Shown here: positions 43,331 through 56,403 of the stretch, in pieces
Layout: every line of letters starts with the position of its first letter
How positions within the stretch are numbered: the first letter of the stretch is position 1
Source of the DNA: Blastocatellia bacterium
Lineage (GTDB): Bacteria > Acidobacteriota > Blastocatellia > HR10 > J050
Direction of reading: 5' to 3'
DNA: 64,000 nt
Assembly: GCA_026985075.1 (NCBI GenBank)
Contig: JALSQX010000011.1
Location: forward strand, 1 to 64,000
Translations under genes and position numbers: made by a program
The notes under the pieces: model-generated
What the model saw: the letters and a program-made list of their open reading frames with translations, nothing else
The model's database searches: none
Told to the model about the DNA's origin: nothing

Positions 43331-46279
43331 CTATGCCTCCTCGCGATTTCGAACCCTGGCCAGATAGGTGATGTTGGGGCGTCGATTCAACTCCTCCAGG
43401 AGGACGTAGCCTCGCTTGTCTCGTCTCAATCGGGCGACGCGACTCTGGCGATCGACCAGATCGCCGAAGATGATCGCTCCGGCCGGACAGCTCTGCTGGC
43501 ACGCCGTTTGGATCTCGCCATCCTTGAGGGGACGGCCTTCATTGCGCGCGCGAATCTTCGCTTCCTCGATGCGCTGGATACAGAACGTGCATTTTTCCAT
43601 CACGCCGCGCGTGCGCACCGTGACATCGGGATTGAGGGCCAGGTTGGCGATGGGATCGGAATGGGGATACTGAAACCAGTTGAACCGACGCACCTTGTAC
43701 GGACAATTGTTTTCGCAGTATCGCGTCCCCACGCACCGGTTATATACCTGCATGTTCAATCCCTCGCTGCTGTGGACGGTCGCCAGCACCGGACAGACGC
43801 TCTCGCAGGACGCGTTGTCGCACTGGTAGCACATGACGGGAAGGTAAGACACGGTGGGATCATCCGCCTCACCTCGATAATAGCGATCCAATCTGATCCA
43901 GTGCATCTCCCGCCGCTCGCGCACCAGGTCTTTGCCGACGACGGGAACATTGTTTTCTGCCTGGCAACTGAGGATGCAGGCCGAGCAGCCGGTGCAAGCA
44001 TTCAGGTCAACGACCATGGCCCACTTGTGTTCGCCGTAGGGGTATTCTTCCCAGATGCTCCAGGATCGCGCCCTCTGCTGATCCTGATCCCCGTCCTCGG
44101 CGAGATATTCGGCGAGCGTGAGTTCTTTGATGAGCGGTCGCCCATCGAGCGTGTGATGGCGCTGCGTGGAAGCGAATTCCACGCGATGAGGCGTCTTCTC
44201 GATGGTGATGCCGTGCGTCAGGTACTGGAAGGTTCCTCGCTCGAATGAGACCAATGGATAGGCGTTGACGCCGACGTAACTCCCTCCTCGCCCCGCTTTC
44301 GTCCTTCCATATCCCAGGGCGATGGCGATAGTGCGGTCATCCTGTCCCGGTTGGATGAGAACGGGAAGTTCGAGCGAGACCTCTCCCTTGGAGAGACGAA
44401 TGACGCGGCCCTCTTCGAGCTGCCACTGTTCAGCCAGCTTGGGAGAGAGACTGGCATAGTTGTCCCAGGTCACTTTGGTGATGGGATCGGGAAGCTCATG
44501 GAGCCAGGGATTGCTGGCATGCGCACCGTCGCGGAGCGCCACGCTCTCATAGAGGATCACGCTGAGACTTTCGGCCATCTCAGTCGAGCGGGCTCGCAAT
44601 CGTCGCACGGCGGCGCCCACCTCATCGGCAGTGAATCGAGGGATCGTGGTCGATGCCGATGCCGATGTCAGAACGACGACCCCATCCTGGAGCGACCGAT
44701 CCCAGAACTCGTCGAAATTCGTCGTCCCGTTTTGTCGCGGAAATAGATGCTCCCGCCAGTGTTGCCGGAGAACCTCGTAGTAGCTCCGCTCATCGCCGCT
44801 CCACCGGAGCAGGCTCTCCTGATAGGCCCTCGTTTGGAACAGCGGAGCGATAGTTGGCTGGTTCAAACTGAACACGCCGGGCACCGGTTCGGCATCGTCC
44901 CACGTTTCCAGGAAGTGATGATGAGGGCAAATGTAGTCGACCAGAGCGGACGTCTCGTCGCGCCGAGGACTGAAGGAGATCTTCACCGGAACGTTGGACA
45001 GGCCTCTGATGAAATCCTCGCGGGCATAATAGTCATATGCCGGATTCACTCCGACCATGAGGAGGGCGGCGATTTTCCCTTCATTCATCTCCTTGACCAA
45101 CTGAACCATGTCCCCATCGCTGGCTTGGTTCTGGTTGGTGGGCGCGCGGAGATCGACCGTTTGGCCATATGCCCCGGTCAAGTGATTGATGAAGTTGACC
45201 ACACACTGCACGTCCACGTCGTTGGAGCCACTGATGACCAGCGATCGCCCGGGCCACTGCCATACCTGCCTCGCCGCCCGTTCCACGGCATCGCGCACGC
45301 GTTCGGGGAGTTGGGTCTCATCCAACGAGCGCAATTCGGCCGGCGGATGGCGGAAACGCTTCTCGGCGACGCGCTTGGCCAGGAGCAGCAGGGCCGCTAT
45401 CTCCTCGGCCGGAGAGACGCGGACGCGCGCGTCGGCATTGATGCCGGTCAGAGACAATCTCGACTCGAATTGGATGTGACGCAGCATCTCTCGGCGGCCA
45501 TCCTGGAGGTTGCGTGCCCGCGCATACTGGCGCGTGAATTGCACCGGGGCCAGCCAGGTTCCCAGAAAATCGGCGCCGAAGCTGATGATTAACCTCGCCT
45601 TGTCCAATCGATAATTTGGCACCACGGCCACTCCATGCGTCTTCTGATGCGCCTGGGAAATGGCGGCGGTGGACACGGGTTCATACACGATGTGTCGGCC
45701 GTCGGCGAACTGGTTGAGGAATCGAGCGATGACCTCCCTGGATGTCGGGCTGTTGATGGTTGAGCTCAACAACCGCACCGCGCCGCCGGACTGCTTGATG
45801 GTCGTCAACGTCTCGATGATCTGGCGATCCACTTCTTCCCAATCGGCGCCTTGGGAACCGATCATCGGCTGGCGAAGCCGCTCCGCGTCATACAGATCGA
45901 ACACCATGGCGTGGGCCACGGCGCACAAGCCGCCTTCGGTCAACGGATGTTGGGGATTTCCTTCCAGCTTGATCGGTCGACCATCGCGGACTTTCACCAG
46001 TACGCCACAGGCCGCGCGACAGCCACCACACGTGGACGCATACCAGTTGGCTACGCCCGGCGTGAGCTCAACCGGCTGGTTGAGATAAGGGATGATTTTC
46101 TGTTCCGGCGGACGGCAACTGCTGAAGGCCAAGGCGGCCGCTGAGAACCCGATGAGCTCGATGAACGTTCGCCGCGACATGCCCGCTCGGGGCAGCGGCG
46201 AAGAGGTCTCATCGCCAGCCGCCGCTTCGGCATCCGCCTCCCAACGTTGAAAGACCTTCCAGAGTTTCTCCCCGTTCAT
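43331..46279 (-). CDS. actB: Alternative complex III fused molybdopterin-like/ferredoxin subunit ActB
   Basis: This encodes 982 residues with two fused modules. An N-terminal extension precedes a twin-arginine-type signal SRRTFIELIGFSAAALAF (about residues 35-52). The molybdopterin-oxidoreductase-like module follows, with CGGCRAACG and a further Cys in GGLCAV. As in other ActB proteins, I see no Cys or SeCys ligand for molybdenum. The C-terminal ferredoxin module carries four cluster motifs: ACTGCSACILSCQAENN, CYQCDNASCESVCP, CVGTRYCENNCPY and CTFCIQRI with a later CQQSCP. It transfers electrons from ActC to the haems of ActA. The start follows AAGGAGAT. Confidence 0.96.
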   Translation of the reverse strand: MNGEKLWKVFQRWEADAEAAAGDETSSPLPRAGMSRRTFIELIGFSAAALAFSSCRPPEQKIIPYLNQPVELTPGVANWYASTCGGCRAACGVLVKVRDGRPIKLEGNPQHPLTEGGLCAVAHAMVFDLYDAERLRQPMIGSQGADWEEVDRQIIETLTTIKQSGGAVRLLSSTINSPTSREVIARFLNQFADGRHIVYEPVSTAAISQAHQKTHGVAVVPNYRLDKARLIISFGADFLGTWLAPVQFTRQYARARNLQDGRREMLRHIQFESRLSLTGINADARVRVSPAEEIAALLLLAKRVAEKRFRHPPAELRSLDETQLPERVRDAVERAARQVWQWPGRSLVISGSNDVDVQCVVNFINHLTGAYGQTVDLRAPTNQNQASDGDMVQLVKEMNEGKIAALLMVGVNPAYDYYAREDFIRGLSNVPVKISFSPRRDETSALVDYICPHHHFLETWDDAEPVPGVFSLNQPTIAPLFQTRAYQESLLRWSGDERSYYEVLRQHWREHLFPRQNGTTNFDEFWDRSLQDGVVVLTSASASTTIPRFTADEVGAAVRRLRARSTEMAESLSVILYESVALRDGAHASNPWLHELPDPITKVTWDNYASLSPKLAEQWQLEEGRVIRLSKGEVSLELPVLIQPGQDDRTIAIALGYGRTKAGRGGSYVGVNAYPLVSFERGTFQYLTHGITIEKTPHRVEFASTQRHHTLDGRPLIKELTLAEYLAEDGDQDQQRARSWSIWEEYPYGEHKWAMVVDLNACTGCSACILSCQAENNVPVVGKDLVRERREMHWIRLDRYYRGEADDPTVSYLPVMCYQCDNASCESVCPVLATVHSSEGLNMQVYNRCVGTRYCENNCPYKVRRFNWFQYPHSDPIANLALNPDVTVRTRGVMEKCTFCIQRIEEAKIRARNEGRPLKDGEIQTACQQSCPAGAIIFGDLVDRQSRVARLRRDKRGYVLLEELNRRPNITYLARVRNREEA

Positions 46280-46321
46280 ATCTCCTTGCTTATGCTGAAG
46301 CGCGCCATGGGCGCGCCATCG

Positions 46322-46909
46322 TTAGTGGTGGCACACCGAACAGTCGGTTGACGCCATCAATTTCTCCCGCGTCGGCTCTCGGGTGATGATCGGCTTGCCC
46401 GATTCGTCCACGGTGACCACGCGGTGCGTGCGGTGACAATCGACGCACATGCCCATGCTGAGCGATCGGAATTGAGAGATTCGCTCCATGGTCTCCACCG
46501 GTCCGTGGCACTGTTGGCATTTGATTCCCGCCCAGACGTGGCGGCTGTGATTGAATTTGGTGAAGTCCGGCAGGTCGTGGACGCGGACCCAGGCGATAGG
46601 CCGATTCTCTTTGAGCGCCCGCACAATCTTCTGGATCTCCGGCGCGTCCTTTCGGATCTGGGAGTGGCAATTCATGCAAATCGACGCTGCCGGAATGCCC
46701 GCCACACTCGATTTTTCCGCCGCCCAATGGCAGTAGAGGCAGGGAATCTGGTTGTCTCCGGCGTGCAGTTTATGCGAGAAAGCGATCGGTTGCGCCGGCG
46801 CGTAGCCTTGATGATTGTTGAACCAGTGGAAGCTCGCCCCGCGCAACAGAGCGACAGCGCCGGTGATGGTGACCAGGAGCGAAATGATCTTAGCCGTCGT
46901 CAAGCTCAT
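46322..46909 (-). CDS. actA: Alternative complex III pentahaem cytochrome c subunit ActA
   Basis: This encodes 195 residues. One N-terminal membrane helix (8-24) anchors a periplasmic domain with five CxxCH sites: C57-H61, C78-H82, C131-H135, C155-H159 and C190-H194. The segments QPIAFSHKLHAGDN and KFNHSRHVWAGIKCQQCHGPVETM provide distal His ligands and are diagnostic for ActA/QrcA-type cytochromes. It starts 4 bp after the narI stop, with GAGGTGAGACG upstream, so nar and act genes are contiguous in one transcription unit. Confidence 0.96.
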   Translation of the reverse strand: MSLTTAKIISLLVTITGAVALLRGASFHWFNNHQGYAPAQPIAFSHKLHAGDNQIPCLYCHWAAEKSSVAGIPAASICMNCHSQIRKDAPEIQKIVRALKENRPIAWVRVHDLPDFTKFNHSRHVWAGIKCQQCHGPVETMERISQFRSLSMGMCVDCHRTHRVVTVDESGKPIITREPTREKLMASTDCSVCHH

Positions 46910-46913
46910 CGTC

Positions 46914-47684
46914 TCACCTCGTGAATGCCGGTCGTCGTCTGGTCATTGGTTCTCTGATCGGCTCGCTCGCCTCTACGGGCTGCTGGCTCAGCGCGGGAGC
47001 CTGACCTCTGATCCGCCAGCGATTCCAGTTCCAAATGACCAGTTGATAGGGCCGCCACAGATACTGGACGGGAAAGACCAGCATGTGAACCAATCGAGAG
47101 AAACCAAAGATGGCCACCAGCAGATAAGCGTTCACAATGTGGAGCTTCACAACCCACGGTAGCGGCGCGATCAACTGGACATCCGGCCGTAAGGCCAGGA
47201 GCGAACGCAGGTAGGGAACGGCGACGGCGGCATACCAGGATGATCCCCAACGGTAGAAAATAGCCGTATACACGCCGAGCGCCACCTGAATGAGCAACAG
47301 AACGAGCACGATGACGTCCATCGGCGTAGTGACCGCCCGCACCCGCGCTGACACGATCCGCCGCACCAGCAGGCTCACAATACCAACCAGAGCCAGCAGA
47401 CCGAACAGTAACCCGGTGCTCTCCAGGATATACAATCGCACCGGCACGCCATTGAACCAGAGCACGCGCTCGGGGAACAACAGACCGATCAGATGGCCGA
47501 TGAGAACGGCGATGATGCCAAAATGCCAAGCCACAGAGCCGTAGAACAACTCACCGCTCTCCAGGAACTGCGATGAGAGACTCGAATAGGAGAAGCCGCT
47601 CTTGAAATATCGCTGAGCGGTCGCCACGACCGCCAACAGCACGGCGGCATAAGGGAAGATGACGAACAACAGATTGTCCATCAT
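46914..47684 (-). CDS. narI: Respiratory nitrate reductase gamma subunit (cytochrome b)
   Basis: I chose ATG 47684 because AAGGAG lies five bases upstream, giving 256 residues. Five membrane helices are visible. The haem-ligand pairs expected of NarI are seen: SVAWHFGIIAVLIGHLIGL (two His ten residues apart) and KLHIVNAYLLVAIFGFSRLVHMLV (two His). The protein oxidises quinol at the periplasmic side and passes electrons to NarH. The C-terminal tail RRRPAFTR is basic. It follows narJ by 10 bp. Confidence 0.95.
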   Translation of the reverse strand: MMDNLLFVIFPYAAVLLAVVATAQRYFKSGFSYSSLSSQFLESGELFYGSVAWHFGIIAVLIGHLIGLLFPERVLWFNGVPVRLYILESTGLLFGLLALVGIVSLLVRRIVSARVRAVTTPMDVIVLVLLLIQVALGVYTAIFYRWGSSWYAAVAVPYLRSLLALRPDVQLIAPLPWVVKLHIVNAYLLVAIFGFSRLVHMLVFPVQYLWRPYQLVIWNWNRWRIRGQAPALSQQPVEASEPIREPMTRRRPAFTR

Positions 47685-47694
47685 AGTCGCTCCT

Positions 47695-48294
47695 TCACCG
47701 CTTGACTGCGGCCTTTGACGTGATGGTATACACCTCGGGAACCGATGAATGACGCATCGCCTTGTCGACCTGCGATGACCGGGACATCCCCACATCCTGG
47801 GCCAGCGCCCGGCCAACCATGCGGAGAAGATGACCATACGGATTCTCGCTCTCACCGAGAGCCCGGGCCATCTTGTTCACCGCCGGGATCATGATCTCCC
47901 GGATGAGGGCATTGCGCAGCTCTCGGTCATCCAGCCTCGCCACCAATCGAAGCAGCACCGGGAGGTAATCCGGAAGTTGCCGATCCTGACCGAGATCGTA
48001 AGGCGATTCGGTCTCGCGCAATCGCGCCAGCAGCACTCCTCGCTTATAGTTCTCGCCGAAGATATGGTATCCGATCTCCAGCGCACATGTGGGATTGAGA
48101 TCGAACGTATGGGTATACAGCTCCTGAAGCGCCGTCACCGAAAGGGCGTCCACGTTCTGGCGGAAGGCGAGAAAATCCTCGACCAGATCGGGATGCCCAG
48201 CGCTCACCTGGCGCTCACACCGGCTGAGCCGCGCATCCCAATCCTCGTCGGGATACTCCAGTAGATCGGCTACTCCGTCGTAAAGATGATCCAT
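47695..48294 (-). CDS. narJ: Nitrate reductase assembly chaperone
   Basis: This 199-residue helical protein belongs to the NarJ/TorD family and guides molybdenum cofactor and Fe-S insertion into NarG without being part of the mature enzyme. Diagnostic text is LQELYTHTFDLNPTCALEIGYHIFGENYKRG, followed by LPDYLPVLLRLVARL. It begins 3 bp after narH and its position between narH and narI is the standard order. Confidence 0.95.
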   Translation of the reverse strand: MDHLYDGVADLLEYPDEDWDARLSRCERQVSAGHPDLVEDFLAFRQNVDALSVTALQELYTHTFDLNPTCALEIGYHIFGENYKRGVLLARLRETESPYDLGQDRQLPDYLPVLLRLVARLDDRELRNALIREIMIPAVNKMARALGESENPYGHLLRMVGRALAQDVGMSRSSQVDKAMRHSSVPEVYTITSKAAVKR

Positions 48295-48297
48295 CTC

Positions 48298-49791
<1,494 letters not shown>

Positions 49792-49850
49792 AAGCGTTGC
49801 CCTCAGTCAATGAATCGGTCGCCCGCGGTCATGGTGTGACCACAGACGAA

Positions 49851-53488
<3,638 letters not shown>

Positions 53489-53492
<4 letters not shown>

Positions 53493-54352
53493 GATGTGCT
53501 CCTCCTCACCAATGGTTCGCGGACGCCGCGGAGACGACTCTTCCAGATGACATTGAGTCCAATGATCGCGCCTAACAGGACCACGAAGCCGATGGTCACA
53601 AACCAAGGTTCGATGCGAGCGATGCCCGCCAAGGCTTGAGTCGTCGGATGGGCCGGCTTGACGTTTTGCAAGTAGGCGAAGAGCTGAACGATTTCTTCGT
53701 CAGTGAGCGGCCGCGTGCCGAATACCGTCTTCATGGTGGGGAAATTGGGATTCTGCAAGATGGCGATCAGCTCCGGGTCGCGATACTTCACATTGACGGC
53801 GGTCAGATCGGGACCGAGCGTGCCGCCGCCCAACCGTCCCACACCGCTCACCGTGTGACAGGAGATGCACGCCGGACCTCCATTGCTCAACGCCCGTCGT
53901 CCGACGAACAATTGCCGTCCGAGATCGATATCGGCTGGCGTCACCGGACGACTCAGCTTCGCCCCAGCGGGGACGAAGGTCTCGTTTTTCCTGGTGAGCT
54001 CATCGATCAGGGCGAGGATGGCATCGATTTGCTCATCGGTGATATCCTGGTCGGGCATGACTTCCGGAGCGAATTTTTTGAACAGGGCGCGCGCTTCCGG
54101 ATCGCCACGGCGATTCATGGCAGCAGGCGATTTGATGTATTCGTGCAACCAATCGCGGGAGCGTCGGAGCGTCACGCCCTTCAGGTCCGGTCCCTTCTTG
54201 TCGCCACTCCCGATATTGTGACAACTATAACACCGCTTCTCGAACAGCGTGGCCCCGGGCGAAGGAGCCTGTCCTCGCGCCTCAATGGAAATGAGCAATC
54301 CTGCGCACAGCCCGATCACACTCCATGTGAACCCGCTTCGCATGCTCATCAT
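53489..54352 (-). CDS. Membrane-anchored diheme cytochrome c, NarC-like
   Basis: I take ATG 54352, with AAGGGG upstream, giving 287 residues; ATG 54367 is an alternative. A signal peptide (about 1-28) leads to two cytochrome c domains with haem sites [10 protein letters not shown] and CISCHTVSG. Probable axial Met residues are in [13 protein letters not shown] and [12 protein letters not shown]-terminal membrane helix (about 248-268) anchors it with a short cytoplasmic tail. In Thermus the nar operon also starts with a diheme cytochrome, NarC. Here it may link the nitrate reductase or ACIII to other carriers. Sequence homology to Thermus NarC is not tested. Confidence 0.85.
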
Positions 54353-54363
54353 AGAGATCCCCT

Positions 54364-54834
54364 TCATTTCTGCTCCTGATCGCCGCCTCGCATACTAGGC
54401 TGCGCGAGTGATCGGTCAACTGGCCGATGGCTCGAAACGAAGGCGGCGACCTCGGAAATCGTTTTGCTTTTCAGTAACCCAATCACGGCCTGACGCACCT
54501 TCTGCCACTCTTCGTGCAGTGCGCAGGCCGATTCATGACTGCACTGCTCATACCCCAAAATGCACATGTCCAGATAAGGATCGGGATCGAGAACCCGGAA
54601 TACCTCCCACAACGTGATGACGTCCGGGGAACGAGCGAGCTCATACCCTCCGTGGATGCCTTTGGTCGATCGGAGCAGACGGTGGCGCCGCAACTCGCCC
54701 AACACTTTGCGCAAGTAGACGGGAGGGATTTTCTCGTGTTCGACGATCTCCTGGAGACCACACGGCCTGTTAGGATGGTTGGCCAAATAGGCCAACGCTC
54801 TGATGCCATATGCCGTGGTCTTGGAAAATATCAT
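54364..54834 (-). CDS. Rrf2-family regulator, probably Fe-S sensing
   Basis: This 156-residue regulator starts [18 protein letters not shown], the usual Rrf2 opening, followed by a winged helix ([42 protein letters not shown]). Potential cluster ligands are C91, C98, C104 and H107 ([18 protein letters not shown]), which align closely with the IscR pattern and resemble NsrR. It is the first gene of the nar-act array and lies 11 bp before the cytochrome start. By family behaviour it should sense Fe-S status, nitric oxide or oxygen and control its own operon. The last 25 residues are polar and of no known role. Confidence 0.88.
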   Translation of the reverse strand: MIFSKTTAYGIRALAYLANHPNRPCGLQEIVEHEKIPPVYLRKVLGELRRHRLLRSTKGIHGGYELARSPDVITLWEVFRVLDPDPYLDMCILGYEQCSHESACALHEEWQKVRQAVIGLLKSKTISEVAAFVSSHRPVDRSLAQPSMRGGDQEQK

Positions 54835-54944
54835 CTCTACCTCACTAAATTACCTCTTTGTCCTTTTTAGAGATGGCATGGTTGCATTTTCGGCGGTTCG
54901 AGACAATAATTAGTCCACATCATTTTTGTGATGCGAGTGATCGA

Positions 54945-55604
54945 ATGCGCCTCGGGGAGATCAAAAAGTTGGTCGAGAGCACGGCCGACGCCGCCTTCGC
55001 CGTCGATGGGTTGGGGGTGATTGTGGCGTGGAATGAGGCGGCGGAATCTCTTTTCGGCGTGCCGGTCGGCGAGGCCATCGGCAAGCCCTGCGGCGAGATT
55101 CTGAAGGGATCGGATGAGTGTGGGCCAGTCTGTTGTCGCGATTGCACCATCCAGCAGGCGGTTCGAAAACGTCATCCGCTGAGCAACTTCGATCTTCAGG
55201 TTCACACGGCATCAGGGCTGCAATGGTGTAACTTTTCCGTGCTCATCGCCAGCGATGCTGGTTCTGCGTTCCCCTACGCCATCCACATCGTTCGCCCCGT
55301 GGATATTCGCAAGCGATTGGAATTGGTGGTGCGCGACTTCATCGTCAGCGAGACGGATCTCCCCCCCGATCAGGCCACCAAGGTGACGGCGGTGCGATCG
55401 CCCGCTCGCGGAGCGGACTTGACCAAACGGGAACTGGAGATCTTGCGCCTGCTGGCCCGAGGGATGACCACAACCGATATTGCGGACGCGTTGTTCATCA
55501 GTCGCACGACGGTCAATAACCACATCCAGCATATCCTCCGTAAGCTCAACGCTCATAGTCGATTAGAAGCTATCCGGCGAGCCGAACGGGCCGGATTGAT
55601 TTGA
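54945..55604 (+). CDS. PAS-LuxR transcriptional regulator with clustered cysteines
   Basis: I chose ATG 54945, which gives 219 residues and begins just before the PAS domain; ATG 54858 extends it by 29 residues but leaves only 23 bp between divergent genes. The PAS domain (ESTADAAFAVDGLGVIVAWNEAAESLFG) contains five cysteines within 19 residues (GKPCGEILKGSDECGPVCCRDC), suited to a redox, metal or Fe-S cofactor. A linker leads to a LuxR/FixJ-type helix-turn-helix: LTKRELEILRLLARGMTTTDIADALFISRTTVNNHIQHILRKL. There is no receiver domain. It separates the nar-act operon from the second Act-like operon and could regulate either. Confidence 0.85.
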   Translation: MRLGEIKKLVESTADAAFAVDGLGVIVAWNEAAESLFGVPVGEAIGKPCGEILKGSDECGPVCCRDCTIQQAVRKRHPLSNFDLQVHTASGLQWCNFSVLIASDAGSAFPYAIHIVRPVDIRKRLELVVRDFIVSETDLPPDQATKVTAVRSPARGADLTKRELEILRLLARGMTTTDIADALFISRTTVNNHIQHILRKLNAHSRLEAIRRAERAGLI

Positions 55605-55748
55605 CCCCCCCCGAGGAGGCGACGGTGACGGCCAGGCGTCGTTCATTCCCGGATAGAGGATCATTCGCTGAGCGTGAGGTTGACCTCCGTTTTCGAGCGT
55701 CTACCTGGAACGGCGCTCGGTGAGCGAGCCCACAGATCTCCCTTCGTC

Positions 55749-55777
55749 TTGCTATTAAAATGGCCCCGTGCTATAAA
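55749..55777 (+). promoter_or_regulatory. Probable sigma70-type promoter of second Act-like operon
   Basis: TTGCTA (55749-55754, 4/6 match) and TATAAA (55772-55777, 5/6 match) are separated by exactly 17 bases. Transcription would start near 55784, about 70 bases before the cytochrome start codon at 55854 and just before the tandem repeat in the leader. Confidence 0.5.
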
Positions 55778-55790
55778 AAGCGCCTCTGTG

Positions 55791-55843
55791 GAGCTTGAAG
55801 GGAGAGGGTGGGATGGAGCGAGCTTGAAGGGCTGGCTGGGATG
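55791..55843 (+). repeat. Tandem 28/29-bp repeat in operon leader
   Basis: GAGCTTGAAGGG occurs at 55791-55802 and again at 55820-55831; TGGGATG follows at 55809-55815 and 55837-55843. The two units differ in a 5-6 base centre (AGAGGG versus CTGGC). Both are purine-rich and contain Shine-Dalgarno-like GAAGGG or GATGAGG stretches, so they may affect translation or bind a regulator. Confidence 0.65.
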
Positions 55844-55853
55844 AGGAGATAGT

Positions 55854-56387
55854 GTGGTGATCAGGAAGCGGGTGTGGTTTCACTTAGCGGTTATCGTCAT
55901 TCTCACCTTTTTGGGAAGCGGATTCCTGCTGTGGAGCTTGCTGGCGGGCACGCCGGAACAACCCATCGCCTTCAGTCACAAAGTTCATGTCGAGAAGCAA
56001 ATCGCCTGTACGTTCTGTCACCAATACGCCGATAAGTCTCCCCAGGCGGGTCTTCCCAGCGTTCAACTCTGCATGACCTGTCATCAGGTGATCAAAGCTG
56101 ATAGCCCAGAGATTCAGAAGGTGCGCGCCTATCTCGATCAGCAGCGAGAGATTCCCTGGGCGCGCGTGTATGGATTTCCGGCCCATGCGCACGTTCGCTT
56201 CCATCACCAGCGTCACGTTGCCGCCGGCATAGACTGCGCCAAGTGTCATGGGGACGTCGGGCAAATGGCGGTCGCCGAGCGAGCCATCAGGCATACGATG
56301 GGATGGTGCGTCGAATGTCATAAACAGAATCGATCCCGGTTCGCCAAGCCCCGATTAGCCACTGATTGCCTCACCTGTCACTACTGA
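55854..56387 (+). CDS. Pentahaem cytochrome c, ActA/QrcA-like
   Basis: This 177-residue protein begins at GTG 55854 with GAGGAG upstream. One membrane helix (about 9-30) anchors a periplasmic domain with five CxxCH sites: C52-H56, C73-H77, C128-H132, C152-H156 and C172-H176. The order and spacing follow ActA of the first cluster, with QPIAFSHKVHVEKQ and VRFHHQRHVAAGIDCAKCHGDVGQM as the distal-ligand segments. It is the electron-exchange subunit of the second Act/Qrc-like complex and should face periplasmic carriers. It ends 16 bp before the catalytic-like subunit. Confidence 0.92.
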   Translation: MVIRKRVWFHLAVIVILTFLGSGFLLWSLLAGTPEQPIAFSHKVHVEKQIACTFCHQYADKSPQAGLPSVQLCMTCHQVIKADSPEIQKVRAYLDQQREIPWARVYGFPAHAHVRFHHQRHVAAGIDCAKCHGDVGQMAVAERAIRHTMGWCVECHKQNRSRFAKPRLATDCLTCHY

Positions 56388-56403
56388 GGAGGACCGTTTA
56401 CAC

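Noticed and set aside
54925-54947. Possible FNR/CRP-type site (TTGTGATGCGAGTGATCGAA) between rrf2 and the PAS-LuxR gene
   Set aside because: The two halves are not reverse complements of one another, so the match to TTGAT-N4-ATCAA or TGTGA-N6-TCACA is too weak to support.
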